From NCBI RefSeq assembly GCF_963678635.1, contig NC_087068.1, positions 13,645,872-13,709,871 on the forward strand: DNA of 64,000 nucleotides, written 5' to 3'. Both the position numbers and the translations under genes were made by a program. This DNA comes from Symsagittifera roscoffensis. Lineage: Eukaryota; Xenacoelomorpha; Acoela; Convolutidae. Below the pieces are notes generated by a model, which saw nothing but the letters and a program-made list of their open reading frames with translations, was not told the origin of the DNA and did not search any database. Positions 22,776 to 34,775 of this stretch are shown here, piece by piece; the stretch's first letter is position 1, and each line of letters starts with the position of its first letter.

Positions 22776-24700
22776 GTGAGGTCGGAGCTGGGGAGCACAG
22801 ATCTTCGGGAAAGTCTTAATATTCTGGGTAAAACGACGAAAGTAGAAGACAAGGAGGAACCCAGGAAACAGGGACTAAAACTGAACGTTATATCTGGGAG
22901 AACTTTCGGCATGACGAAGGAGGGGACGAAAATAATGTCCATTATCTCAGTCGCAGGGCACCAGGTGGTCAAGAACTTGAGTGAACCATCCGAGATTACG
23001 CTAGTCCACCTGGACATCTATGCCGACTACCTGAGAAAGAAAGATCCCAAATTGGACTCCAGGGCAGTGCGAGCGCTGCCCACAACAGGAGGTCCGAGGC
23101 TGTTGAAAGTGGATGGACATTATATCAATGTCCATGGCCCTTACCCGATTCTAATGAATGTGGATGGCATCAATATCTACACAAAAGCTCACATAACTGA
23201 TGCGAATGATCAGATTGGCCGGATATACATTGTTCAAGAGGAGCTGAAGGTTAGACGAATCGGACACAAGGCGATGCTCGAACAAGATGCGGTGCATATA
23301 GGTTGCGAGGCTGATCTGGCCGCACACGTGCTGGACGTGCAAGGCAGACAACTCTCAGTAAAGGGACTGCTAGACACAGGAGCAGTGGTTAGTGTCATGC
23401 CAGTCAAAACTTGGACCGACATGGGTTTTGAGAGGTCGGATCTCATACCGACAAACATTAGGTTGGCAGCTGCCAATCAGGGAGCGATCTATGTGACTGG
23501 ACGAACCCCGATCTTTTCACTGCAGCTCGGAGGAAGACATCTTTGGATGAGCTTCCTAGTAGTGGAGAATTTGGACAAATCCGATCAGTTCATCTTAGGA
23601 AGGGATTTCGTGCGCAACTTTGATGTCACGATCAATCTGAATGACGGGTTGATTAGGATCAAGGATCCTGAGAGAAACTATGAAAAGAGACCCCTTAATA
23701 AGATCCTAATTAACCAGGCCAAGGTGCCGATTTTTCTGGATCGGAAAGTTAGATTAAAACCAAACCAAGCCGTAGTAGCGACGTTTAGGATGAGGAACAT
23801 GAATGAACTCAGCAATAACAGACAGGTGTGTCTGGTACCAAACCCAAACAGTAAAAGCTCGGCTATTTTAGGAAGAAGCTTCTCACTCACTCAGAGCGGA
23901 CTGTGTGTGAGTGTGTTGTTGAATACAGAAGCAACAACAGTGACAATACAGAGGGGAAAGAAGCTTGGCTATGCTTTGCCTCTGAACACAGACTTTCAGA
24001 GTGTGGAGAACTTGAAAAAGTTTGATGTAACTAAATGTCCATTGCATGCGAACCAAGAATGTATAATGAAGAGAATGAATGAATTGAAATCTTCTAGGAA
24101 ACTGTTTTCAGTGAAGTCGGAAACAGATGATGGGCTGTCTAGTTGTTCCAACTTTCCTGAGAGGCCGACAGAAACAGAGTTAGAAGCGAATAAACCAGTC
24201 CTACCTGAGATAGAACATTTGAAGTGTAAAATATCAGAAAAGGAACTAGATTCGCTCAGAGCGGTGCTAAGTCGGAACGCAGACGTCTTTTCGAAATACA
24301 AGGCCGACATAGGTTGCTGTAATTTTGTAAAACACGAGATCGAGATAGCAGAGGGCTCGGTACCTCATAGGGAAGGGGCGAGAAGAATGACCCCTCACAA
24401 GTCAGAAGCGTGTAGGAAGGAAATCGAGATGTTAATGGAGTACGACATGATCGAGCCGTCGAAGTCCCCATTGGCTTGTGGCGTGGTCATGGTGAAAAAG
24501 AAAGGGGGACAACTCAGATTTTGCTGTGATTTCCGTTATCTGAACGCAGTGACTATAAAGGACGCATACCCGATTCCCCGCATCGATGAGAGCCTATCCA
24601 AGCTGGGAGACGCAAAGTTCTTCACGACGTTGGATTTGGGCTCTGCGTTCTGGCAGGTGCCACTCCGAAAGCAAGATCGAGAAAAAACAAGGCTTCGCGT
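22776..24700 (+). pseudogene. pro: Protease, connector and N-terminal RT, element B
   Basis: About 640 codons are real before a frameshift near 24690. The protease active site LLDTGAVVSVMP lies around residue 200, and FILGRDFVRNFDV around 272. The connector (RSFSLTQSGLCVSVLLN, QRGKKLGYALP) comes next, then the RT fingers and palm start (HREGARRMTPHKSEACRKE, RFCCDFRYLNAVTIKDAYPI, LDLGSAFWQV). One extra A in the run AGAAAAAAC at about 24690 moves the rest of RT into another frame. There is no ATG in the homologous place (the open frame starts at GTG), so this part was probably made as a Gag-Pol fusion. Confidence 0.9.
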
Positions 24701-25089
24701 GCGAGCTGGGATTGTTCCAGTGGAAGAGGATGCCGTTCGGATTGTGCAACGCGACAGCCACATTGCAGCGACTTATGGCCCAGGCACTCGCGAGTGTAAC
24801 AAAGAAATACGGGAACCTGATCATGTGTTACGTCGATGACGTCGTGATAGCAACACCAACCCTGGAGGATCACATAGAGAGGTTGGAGGAGGTGTTTTCT
24901 TGCATGAAGCAGGCGGGTCTGAAATGTAAACCCTTTAAGTGTGAATTCCTCAGGGATTCCATAAAGTATCTGGGCCGCCTGGTGGACAAACATGGAGTGA
25001 GACCAGATCCTGAAGCGGTTGAAGCAGTGCTGACCTGGAAGGCACCCAAAACAGATACACAGCTGATGAGTTTTTTTGGGATTTGCTAA
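24690..25089 (+). pseudogene. Reverse transcriptase, palm and thumb, element B
   Basis: Continuation of RT in the next frame: GFACELGLFQWKRMPFGLCN, then MCYVDDVVIATPTLEDH with the YVDD catalytic pair, then KCEFLRDSIKYLGRLVD and WKAPKTDTQL. Both catalytic Asp residues are present. The frame ends at 25089 because one extra T in a T run shifts the connection (SFFGIC instead of SFLGFANYYREF). Confidence 0.9.
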
Positions 25090-25482
25090 TTATTATCGAG
25101 AATTCATCAAGGTGTATGCTGACAAAATATACCCCATGCAGCGGTTGATGAGAAACAAGGGCAAGAAGTTCACTTGGACTGATGAGGCACAAGTTTCATT
25201 TGAGAACATCAAACGTGAACTTTGCGAGGCATGCCAACAGAGAAGGGAATGTTTGTGTTAGACACGGATGCATCAGTGGTTGCGATATCGGGCATACTTC
25301 ACCAGGAGCAAGAGTGGAATGGGAGAACGGTTCTCCGTCCGATAGCCTACGAAAGTAAGGTCCTGAGCGATGCTGAGATGAAGTACGGCGCACCAAAAGC
25401 GGAGATGTTTGCGGTGATCACTTTCTTGGAAAAATACAGGGCCGTACTTGGGGAGTGCTCCCTTCAAGTTACGTGTGGATAA
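25090..25482 (+). pseudogene. RT connection and start of RNase H, element B
   Basis: FANYYREFIKVYADKIYPMQ is read in one frame up to about 25230. A deletion of about 11 bp relative to element C (it removes most of PVLV before MPTEKGM) then shifts to a frame with VLDTDASVVAISGILHQEQE and PKAEMFAVIT. That frame is lost at about 25450 by one extra base in GGGGAG. RNase H acidic residues in DTDAS and AEMFA are retained. Confidence 0.85.
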
Positions 25483-26638
25483 TCGTGCCCTTGCCTGGCT
25501 GAAAACCTATTCGATGGACCAAAGTTATATTGGTCGTTGGATCGTGCGCCTGGATGATTACCACATGATCCTAGAGCACCGTACCCGTGACAAGCACCAG
25601 AACGCAGATAGCCTCAGTAAAAAGACAGAATTTTATGAGCGCCTCGAAGAGAAGCAGGCTAACCAGTCAGAAATCAAAGACGGGTTTTCCTTTCTGGACA
25701 AGGAAACCTACGACAAACTGCCACTTACTAAGTGGTTGGGCAAGTCAGGGCATCTTATACCCGGTCACCCTGACCTTCCAGTGGAAACGGCCGCGGAGAT
25801 AAAGCTTTTAGCCAGAGGCGAGCCCGTTCCGTTGGATCTGCTAGTCCGATCCAATTTGGTACAGCAAGAGCTTACCAGGCTGGGTATAAACAGCATGCCT
25901 CTACTGAACAGGACGGTGAACGTGGCGCCGGATGTAATGGGAAAGCTCCGTGACTTGTTGGACAGGGAAGTGGATAGGCATGATCGTGAGTGGATGGAGA
26001 CCATGCAGCGGTTGACTGTCACTGAGAGAACAGAAAAGAGGCCAGTGTCCATTGGCAGCCGAGGCGTTGTACGGGATTGCAGGTCGATAGTCAACCAGCT
26101 GGTGAGCTCGATGCCAAAGGAGGTCTTGTTGAGAACTTCGTTCACCGAACATGGGACACTGAATCAGACCCAAGCCACTGAGGAAGTCAGGATCAAGTCG
26201 GAATCTAGCTTCGCTAAGAGAGTGCATTTCACGGATGCAAAAGAAGAATATAAGCCGAGCCCAGATTGTTCGTCCGGGGACGAGACAATGTCCGGGGAGT
26301 CTGATACCTTCGAGCCAATCAAAGACGACTTGTCTGATGACACCTTTGAGCCTGTGCAGGACGACTTGTCCGGGGAGAGGTTGACGAGACCACCTAGGGG
26401 CAGAACTTTGTCCGGGGAGTCGGGTTCAAAGCGACCAATGGACAGAGTTTTGTCCGAGGAGTCCAGAAACATCTCAGACAACTTGGAATATGATGTTGGG
26501 GAATCAGTCAAGTCAAGTGTTGACTCGAGGCCCCAGTCCTGGGACAACACGTCTGAAACAACTTCCAATTCCGATTTGTCAGAGATCGCAATCCACTCCT
26601 TATTGGTGGACTGGAAGCAGCGCGGGCTGGACCGATAA
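25448..26638 (+). pseudogene. RNase H C-terminal half and repeat-bearing linker, element B
   Basis: 396 codons. RNase H is completed with RVDNRALAWLKTY, RWIVRLDDYHMILEHRTRDK and HQNADSLSKK. The linker that follows has five LSGE/MSGE-like peptides encoded by TTGTCCGGGGAG at about 26271-26461, in an otherwise acidic Ser/Asp-rich stretch. It ends in TAA at 26636, where C has GAG. The same frame carries on as the integrase ORF. Confidence 0.88.
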
Positions 26639-29149
26639 ATGCATCAGGATCCAGACAGGGACAGATACACCTCAGATGAAGAGGGCACAGTGGTAGATAA
26701 TGCCGCAGACGAGCTCGAGCTGATAGCAGTTTCGAAACGCCCAACCAGATTGCTGCCACATGGTACGGTCGTCCGTACCAATCTGGAACCATCTGTGCAG
26801 GAAGCGACGCCTTTGAAAAAGATATGGTGTGTCAAGTTGCTGGACGATGCTCATGTTCCGGACATAATGAGCGGGCAAATGAACGTGGTAAAGACGTATT
26901 TGAAAGCCAGGTACAGGCTGTCGGATCTCCTAAGGGCTCAACGAAATGATAGAATGACGAGCAGTCTGAAGAGGTGGATCGAGAATGGTGCACTTGACAA
27001 AGGGGACTTGGAAGAAGACAGCTATAAGATCTTAAAGCAATTCTACCTAAATAGGAAAGACTTGTTGTACCTGAACAAGGACGGAATCGTAGCCTGTAAA
27101 CGTAAAGAGGAGGACAAGGTCCTTTATAAATACAATTCAATAGTGTTACCACAGTTGTACCAGACCGAATTGCTCTTTCGTTCACATGATCAGATGGGTC
27201 ATCAAGGCGTGGACAAAGTGTACAACAAGATACAGAAACGATTCGAATGGCCGGGATTGAAGAAGGCTTGTGAGAAGTGGATAGCCGCATGCCTGTCTTG
27301 TCAACAGGCAAAGGATCCCAGGAAACTAAGGTTCCCCCTACAGTCAATAGAGTCGTCGGGTTTCAACGAAGTGGTGCAAATTGATCATCAGAAAATCTGC
27401 ATGACAGCAACGGGCTATAATCAGGTGCTGGTAATGATCGACCATTTTACGAAGTATGCGGAGGCAGCACCCTGCATGACGGCATCGGCGGAAGAAACAT
27501 GCGATCATCTGATAAATGTGTGGATAGCGAGGCATGGCTGCCCCATCACGTTCCAATCGGACAATGGCAAAGCATTCGTAGGTGATCTCACGACGACCAC
27601 TTATCACCCGCAAACGAATGGCCTAGTCGAGAGGCAGAATCGCACACTGGTATCCATGTTGAGAGTCTACTGCTCACGCTATATGGATGACTGGGACAAG
27701 CACTTGCCACAAGTGATGGGTGCTTACAACAGCACGGAGCATTCCACCACGGGAATAAGTCCGCATATGATGCTAAATGGTCACGAAAAAGCGCTCCCGT
27801 TGACGTTTTTCTACCCTGAATATGAGGGGAAGAGGACAGCACCGCAAACGTACGTGCGGGATGTTATTAGAAGACAACAGGACCTCAATGACTTATGCAG
27901 GAGGAACACGCAACAGGCGCAAATTAGACAAAAAAGGAGGTTTGATAAAAGGACAGCCGATGCGAAAGCCCACTCAGTTGGCGACTACGTCTGGGTGTTC
28001 CAGGAAGTGGTTCCACCAAAAGGAACCAAGAAATTATTAAAGAAATGGCGTGGTCCATTTCAGATAACAGAGGTGCACCAAGGAGGTCGTTTTTATCGAC
28101 TGAGCACTGGAAGAGCGGCTCAATACGAAAACATTAAACCACACAATGCCTCGTCAGAGGACTGGTGCATCCCAGCGGACATGCAAGAGGGAGACTTTTT
28201 GATAGTGGATCCTGCTTGTGAAGTGAATGAAAGGGGTACTCGCGACAAAAACGACGGGAATGAGGTGGTGGACGATTGCGACCTACCACTGGATCTGGAG
28301 TTGACCGAGCGAGTAGAAGTGGACGATGAAACTCTACCTTATGCCGTAGAAGACTGGGACTGCCCGAAACAAATTGAAATTGACAAAGGAATACAGCCTG
28401 ACTTTCCTCTCACCATGGAAACATGCCAGAGCAAGAGAGGAAAAAACAAGCAGAAATACAATCCGTATGGTGAGGATTTCGTTGTAGACAGGATAGTTGT
28501 AAGTGATGTCATGGACTCGCTAGTGGGACTGGACGAAGTGGCGGTGCTAGGAGAAATCGACTTGGTGAATGATATGGATCAGGATTGGATCGACGATCGA
28601 TCAGAACCGGAAGTGGAGTTCGAACCAGAAGCGGAACAGACTCATGAGCAAGAACTAATGAACTTGCGCGTGCTCGAAAGGCTCCATGATCTACCGACAG
28701 ATCCAAAAGAAACGATCCTGACGATTCAGGACGTCGATAAGGACGGCATCAAATACATCAGTCATGACAATACCGAGTCCAACTGGGTCGCACCAGATGG
28801 TCCTCTACGTGTTCCACAATCCGACCTCAATCTCCTAGACTTTGGGCGATCGACGGGGACGTCGATGGATATTTTTGTCCGGGGAGTGGGGGTAGGACTC
28901 ACCCACACAGAAAATCTCATAATAAAAAAATTGAAATCGGCAAGAGAAACCGGAGAACTAGAGACGGAGGGCGAGAATGCTAAGAAACCACCTTTCGGAC
29001 GAATATTTGAATCTTTTTTTGACCTACCGAACCATTGTTCAAGCAACATCCTTATAACGGACAGCGATTTCATACTTACGGAACGTACATGTGCTATAGC
29101 GATAACGGCCGATGTAAGTTTCAAAACAGCACTAGCAGCTGACTTTTAA
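26639..29149 (+). pseudogene. Integrase with 13-residue core deletion, and pol extension, element B
   Basis: 836 codons open. HHCC is present (H182 in SHDQMGH, CLSCQQ). Catalytic D249 (QIDHQKI) and D308 (QSDNGK) are present, but the third acidic residue, E331 (GLVERQ), comes only 22 residues after D308 instead of 35. A 39-bp in-frame deletion has removed the sequence matching TKELTRRSQVAQA of element C. The GPF tail (KKWRGPFQITEVHQ) is intact. An acidic extension and the first part of the macro-like region follow. It ends in TAA at 29147, where C has AAG. Confidence 0.9.
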
Positions 29150-29494
29150 AGAGAGTACAAGAATATCGAGTTTTTATGGAAACAGAGGCCTGGTGTAGGA
29201 GGAATGATAGCGTTGCCCCCTGTCGCATCACAGATACCAGGGAAATATTTGTGTTTCTTGGTTACGAAGGCTACTGATAGGCAACACGTAAATCCAGAGA
29301 CCTTGGTATTGGCCTTGACTCGACTTAGGGATTTCCTGGTTGAGAGGGGTATGACCTCTCTCTCGTTACCAGTTCATGATCCCAATAGAGGAAAGCTACA
29401 TCCGAGAGAGTTGTACGCCCTTGTGCATGTGATATTTTCAGAAACTGACATAGAGGTTTACTTACATAGAAAATACTATCTGAGTATATGCTAG
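29150..29494 (+). pseudogene. Macro-like domain, C-terminal part, element B
   Basis: In-frame continuation after the TAA at 29147. It contains REYKNIEFLWKQRPGVGG, GKYLCFLVTKATDRQHVNPE, LTRLRDFLVERG, SLSLPVHDPNRGKLHPREL and ends DIEVYLHRKYYLSIC. This is the natural C-terminus of pol: the homologous stop in element C is 10 codons early. Conservation with family I is high across the whole stretch. Confidence 0.8.
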
Positions 29495-29943
29495 AAAATG
29501 CATTCAGCGGTAAGTGGCTTTTATTAAGTTAACTTGATAGAGTTTGGGATTAAGTCTTAGATTAGGATTAAGTTTCATGTTTGTAGGTGACAGTGTAGAT
29601 ATGTGATGTTTATGTGTTATGTTATTGTTATGATATGTTTTATGTTTCGTGTCATAAAGGACCTGGGGTACTCCAGGTCATCAAGGTGACAGCGCTCATT
29701 TGTGCTACCCTGACGCAGATACAGGTGGAAGATCCACCTTGGTGCTAGAATTTTAAATCAAAATTGAAAAGAGAATTCCAATGAAGAGTTTTAAAGAGTT
29801 GAATGATATTTAATCCAAAAATGATGGTTTTAAGTCGCGAATTGTTTTTTAGATCTTGATTGATCAGAAATTGTTTATTGAATTCATTGAATCAAGCGAG
29901 ACAGGAAGAAACTACACGACAACAAGAATCAACACGATAAGAA
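29495..29943 (+). other. Region between pol and the post-pol ORF, element B, with candidate splice acceptor
   Basis: 449 bp without a gene. AATTGTTTTTTAG (ending at 29852) followed by ATCTTGATTGATCA lies 92 bp before the ORF2 ATG and matches the equivalent sites in A and C. T-rich GTTATGTTATTG sequences correspond to the microsatellite of A. Confidence 0.5.
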
Positions 29944-31036
29944 ATGGGTGACACAATTAAACTCATGGAATTCCTCTCAGCGAGTCTAGGAGCGACTCTA
30001 GACGAGATCTATCAGCGGCTGATCGATTGTGATTTTACACGAGAAGACCCGGGGCTGGTGATGTTTGTGGTCGCGCTCCTCAATGCACTAGGGCGAGAGG
30101 GTCGAGGGAATCGCCCTACAGAAGTCGTGTTGATGTTGGCCTTCGGTGAGTCCGGGACCGCCGAGAGAGGTCGAAACCGACTGATGAGATGGCGGCGTGG
30201 AGAAATGTCTGGCCAAGACCTGGCTCGTGAGCCAGGACTGGGTGAACAGAGAGACCATCGGCTAAGTGAGATGCCCTTACCCGTCCAACCTGCGCAGCCA
30301 CTCATCGTAGCGAAGAGACAACGTGATGGGCCAGGCCCGTCACATTCGATCGACTCTCCAACAGCTGCTCCTCCTCCGAAGAGAGTGAGGGTGAGTGAGA
30401 TAGAGATCCAGACGTCGGAGACGATTGAGACGCTGGAGAAGAAGGAGAGAGATCAGAGCGAGCTGTGTGCCAAACTTCAGGAGTATAGGGCGATAGCTCG
30501 AGAGAGAGACGAAGGAAAAGAAATATGAAGATCTGCAGGTGGCCTACAAGGAGGATGAAATAAAGCACCTGAAGGAGCTGTATCTGGCACAGGTGAGCCA
30601 AGTGTCACCGGAAGTTCTGGCGAGCATGAAATCCTCGGAGGGATCCAGCGACACACGCCCCAGGACAACAGCACAGGAGATGTGTGCATCGAGAGGGCCC
30701 GAGGCTCTGGATTTACGTGCATCGAGAGGGCCCGCGGCTCCTCAGCAGACACTACCGTCTGCTTCTAGTCAAAGGATCACGATACCAGACCCTTCTGACC
30801 CCTATCTCGCTCGTCAGTTCCAGGAATCATTCAACCAATTGGCCAGAGCAACAATGGATGAGATCAACAGAAACACTGAGCGGACATTGGTTAGGATCGT
30901 TCCTTCCCAACGTCGTGATCATTCATCAAATAGCTCGGAACGAGCACCCCGCACGGTAGCGTCCTCGAGGTCTGCGCATGGTGGAACCTTTCAGAAGTCC
31001 CGCGTGGTAGACATTAGGAGGTCTACCATCAAATAG
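29944..31036 (+). pseudogene. Post-pol ORF2, N-terminal and coiled-coil part, element B
   Basis: Starts with ATG at 29944 (MGDTIKLMEFLSASLGATLD). The helical N-terminal region (LLNALGREGRGNRPTEVVLM, RWRRGEMSGQDLA) matches C and A. A charged coiled-coil-like stretch follows (EIQTSETIETLEKKERD). One frameshift lies near 30528 and the frame then continues from about 30539. It ends at 31036 inside a local 120-bp-period duplication. In C the corresponding protein runs on to the SGNH domain. Confidence 0.75.
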
Positions 31037-31136
31037 GATCATTCATCAAATAGCTCGGAACGAGCACCCCGCACGGTAGCGTCCTCGAGGTCTGCGCATG
31101 GTGGAACCTTTCAGAAGTCCCGCGTGGTAGACATTA
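30917..31136 (+). repeat. Exact 100-bp direct duplication
   Basis: 30917-31016 and 31037-31136 are identical with period 120; the 20-bp spacer GGAGGTCTACCATCAAATAG lies between them. The duplication is not in A or C and it terminates the first reading frame. Confidence 0.95.
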
Positions 31137-31148
31137 CAGTTCACGCAA

Positions 31149-32123
31149 GTGGCCGCGGTACATCCTCGAGCCTGCCTGAATGACATGAGCTGGAACCCCG
31201 CTACGAGCGACCAGGTAATTCCCCCAGGGAGTCGCCATTTGATCATTGGAGACAGTTTGGTGAGGGATCTGAATGAGATCTTCGTCTATGGTCAGACTAC
31301 CACTCTGTCCTTTGGAGGGGCCTCAGTGGCTCAGGTCATCAAGATGATGGAATTCCAGAGCGAAGATCACTTGGATACACTGGTAATGTTGGGAACCAAC
31401 GACGTCTCGAGAGCCCCCGTGACTCCGGAGAGCAAGTCGGAGCCTCTATTGGTATGTCTCTTGAACGAACTAAAAGAGAAGTACAGACCCAGGCTTGTGG
31501 TGCTGTGCACGATACCACAAAACCCGCTGGTGAGCACCGTAGTGGCAGATTTCATGAATGGCAACGTTACACGGTGGAACGAAATGATCCGCAGCCTGGT
31601 GAGAAACAACCCTGGCGAGTTGCGACTTCTGGATCTCGAAAACATGCTGCGCATGATTGATCACATCGCGCTCACCAGAGATGGAGTACATTTCAACACC
31701 CAACGAGAGAGACACTGGATCAATGATGTATTTCAGACGCAGTTGAGGGAAGTGGAGCAGGACTCGAGAGCGACCGGTTCTCTGGCTCGGACCAGCTCGA
31801 CCGGAGGAAGTAGAATAAGGGCAACCGTGCCCGAATCCCTCGTCAACCGTCTAGGGCCCTTGGCAATGGAGACGGCTGCAGCCGCAACCGTTGCTCCGAG
31901 CTCAAACGTGAGAGACAGGCTAGGGACTGCTCCTCCTCCCAGAACACAACCGCTCGAAAGCCGACTCGGTAGATCAGTGGATCAGAACAGAAATAACTCC
32001 CAGACCGTGTCTAGGAGGAATGATCCGCCTGCCACAGCAAACCCTGCTTCAGTAGCAGGACCGTCTACGAGCGCCGTGCCAGCAGAGGAAATCGAACCAG
32101 GCAGCGGGCTGCTTTGGAACTGA
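31149..32123 (+). pseudogene. SGNH/GDSL hydrolase domain, element B
   Basis: 324 codons open. The blocks of the SGNH superfamily are all visible: block I HLIIGDSLVRDL (nucleophile Ser), block II FGGASVAQVIKM (Gly), block III LVMLGTNDVSR (Asn) and block V TRDGVHFNTQRERHWI (Asp-x-x-His). This fits an esterase/lipase/deacetylase-type fold. A Pro/Ser-rich tail follows, with repeats of RLG. It ends in TGA at 32121, at a place where the frame is open in element C. The substrate is unknown. Confidence 0.88.
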
Positions 32124-33792
32124 TCAGACCCTAGTCATTGGGGACAGTACAGGACGGACATGTCGACGAAGTTGAACATGAATACCTTGACGTATAAGGA
32201 GGACGCAATAAGAATGATTGGCGGAGAAAGTCCCACAGTGTCGCGACTATATCGGATACCGGGCGTGGATTGGCTGCTAGCAGAGCAAGAGCAATTCAGC
32301 TCCTCGACTGCAATCCGGCACGCAGACTTGAATGGATTGCCTCAGGACAATACCTTTGGACCTTTGAATACCCAATCGCTTACGGACGTTCGACAGAGGA
32401 CCCGGGAAAGGACACCACCTGCTCGCAAGGGCAAATTTCAGACAGATAACAAGCCCAATAACAAGCATCACAAGACGTACAGGCAGTTTGCTAAACCACC
32501 CGGTCAGACGCCTGGCGAGTATTCGAGGGACTACCCCCGAACGACCACGGTGGTTTGGAGATGACAAGAGATATGGGAAACTGAAGGCCCCAATAGGCGA
32601 TGGCCTGTTTGCAGCTTATGATCCCTTGGATATGAAGGCTGCCAAGTATCTGATTTTGGCCGGTTCCGATTATCTCTACACGCCCCGTTCTCTCTTTTGG
32701 CCCGATGTGATTTTCTTGACGGCGCCTAAATTGGACTGGGGACAGGCAAAAGGCATGATGATATGTGTACGAAGGGTGGTCAGCATGGAGCCGCAGGTAA
32801 TAAAGGTTACGGGCTCAAATGATCATCTGCAAAGCAGAGGCTTGTTGACCCGTCTGACGGATGGGTCGATCTCGAGCAACGAGGTCATAGGGGAGGCGAT
32901 AATGACATTGCACTCGGCGATGGCTGAGGTAGAAACAACAGCGAAACAGCGTTTCACCCAAAATGTAGTGAAGGTGATTTTCGTGTTGTCACCAGGATAC
33001 GCCGTATTGCTAGAACCCCTTCAGTTTGTGTACACGATGGTCACAACGATAGCAGAGGGACGGTTCAACGTGATAATTCCTGCCCTGATTAGAGCGGTAG
33101 ACCCAGACAATTCTTACCCATCTCGATCTGAGCTTCCGGCCGTTTGGGCCGACATTTCTAATGCCATACAGGGACTCAGAGATTGCAGCACAACTCGCTT
33201 GGTGCTGGATGAGGTTCTGGGGTTGGAGCTGTCCAACTTTGCCAGATTGCTGAAGTTAAGACCAGGGGTAGATGACGATCATCTGTTAGTACAACAGGTG
33301 GCTGATGATCTCTGGTTCAGACAGATGGATCATGCAGAGAATGAGCAGGGAAGGATGGTCAGGAAGAACATGACGTCAGCGGAGGAGGATCTCATGGCAA
33401 TGGCTTTGCGCACGAAGCCGCACAACAACGTATGGTTGTACTTGTCACCAAGGCTGTGCACCTTGGGTGAGGACGCGTTCGAGCATGCGCCGGCAGTGAT
33501 TAAAGAGATACACGTGTATCTGAAGAACCTATTTGATGCCCGGGAGTTAGCTGGGGGCATGATGTTGAAACTGATGCAGGACGTAAACACGATGTCGCTG
33601 GACAAGTTCCAAGCTGACGTGCTGGCCACGAAGGCACAGTATGAACGATCGGATGCCATCTTGGGTGGAATGGGAGTGGGATGGACACCATCCTTCCTGT
33701 CGACGTGCTATCCGAAGGCATCTAGGAACCTGATCGCGAGTTTCGTCAAGGACATCAGGAAGTTGTCGATAGGCCTGGTGCTAGCCTTATAG
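32124..33792 (+). pseudogene. Post-pol mid ORF, first part, element B
   Basis: Open from 32124 to 32564 in the frame of the SGNH segment, then shifted by one frame at about 32530 and open to 33792. Conserved with element C: SRLYRIPGVDWLLA, RSLFWPDVIFLTAPKLDW, KVTGSNDHLQSRGLL, VIFVLSPGYAVLL, SELPAVWADISNAIQGL, GVDDDHLLVQQVADDLWF. No known family recognised. The GSNDH and DDDH motifs recall blocks III and V of SGNH enzymes. It ends in TAG at 33790, which is open in element C. Confidence 0.75.
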
Positions 33793-34775
33793 GTGACATT
33801 TGGTCATGAAAATTTCATGAAGGGACCGGCGAACCTCTTCACCCAAGCGTTGGCAGATTGGATGGACTCCTGACTCTGATTGCCATGACCTACGGTCGAC
33901 TGGGTGACTTGCTTGTGCTGTTGCGTTACCCTGAACAACTCCAGGGAACAAGTCGTGAGTTCAACGCGCAGTTGGAGACCGCCTCGCTCAGGAAGATGAA
34001 AGACTGGAGGACTCTCCTGCTCCAATACCTCTTACAACAGAATAGAAGCGTCACGGGAGAAGATAAGGTGGCGACGGATGCGAGCGAGCGTAAGCAGTAT
34101 TGTGGCATGCCCTTACTGACAGACTTGGCTGACATGATGCGGATCGATCCGTTGGCTCTGGTCCACGGACTCCGGGAATTCGTCAAGGTGGTGTATGGAC
34201 CAGTGATGTCTTTCGCGTTCCCGGATGTGCAAGTCAAGGCATACAGGAATTCGGTGTTGTATGTCAACCTGGTTTCAGTCGTGGATTGTTCCGTGCTGAA
34301 TTGGGTAGAGCAGAGGGAGCTGAGAGGGCTGGCCGGCGACGATAGGCTGTTCGGAAGAATAGCAGAGCCAGGTTGGGTGTTGATGGATTTCAACAACCAC
34401 TTCAAGTGCCGAATGCGCCGTGAGGACCTTTCCCACATCCAGTTTAACCCAAAGCTTTCGAATTTGAGACCAGTGGTGAAGAATACAGGAGAGGCTATGA
34501 GAGTACCTCAATTGCCAGAAGCCTACGCACACGCGAAAGAGAATCAGCAAGCGTGGCTTCCTGGGTCCAGGCCGCTGCCGGACCAATGCCCTCGATATCC
34601 ACCGATAAGGAGGATGTTGTTGGGAGTCACATCTCCCGGCATTGCCCCTCGCATCGGAGCAGCTCGTGACGCAGAGAAGAGACTGTTGAAGTGGAGTGAA
34701 GGGATGGAGCCGCGCTTCATCAGCTGGAATGTTGCAGCCGTGCACACGTTTGACTTCTCATTTCCTGATGCTTGA
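33793..34775 (+). pseudogene. Post-pol mid ORF, second part, element B
   Basis: After the TAG and one frameshift near 33866, the frame from 33858 is open for 305 codons. Conserved with C: LLQYLLQQNRSVTGED, GMPLLTDLADMMRIDPLAL, KVVYGPVMSFAFPDVQV, FPDVQVKAYRNSVLYVNL, YPPIRRMLLG. It looks like a globular protein of unknown function with no membrane segment. Confidence 0.72.
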
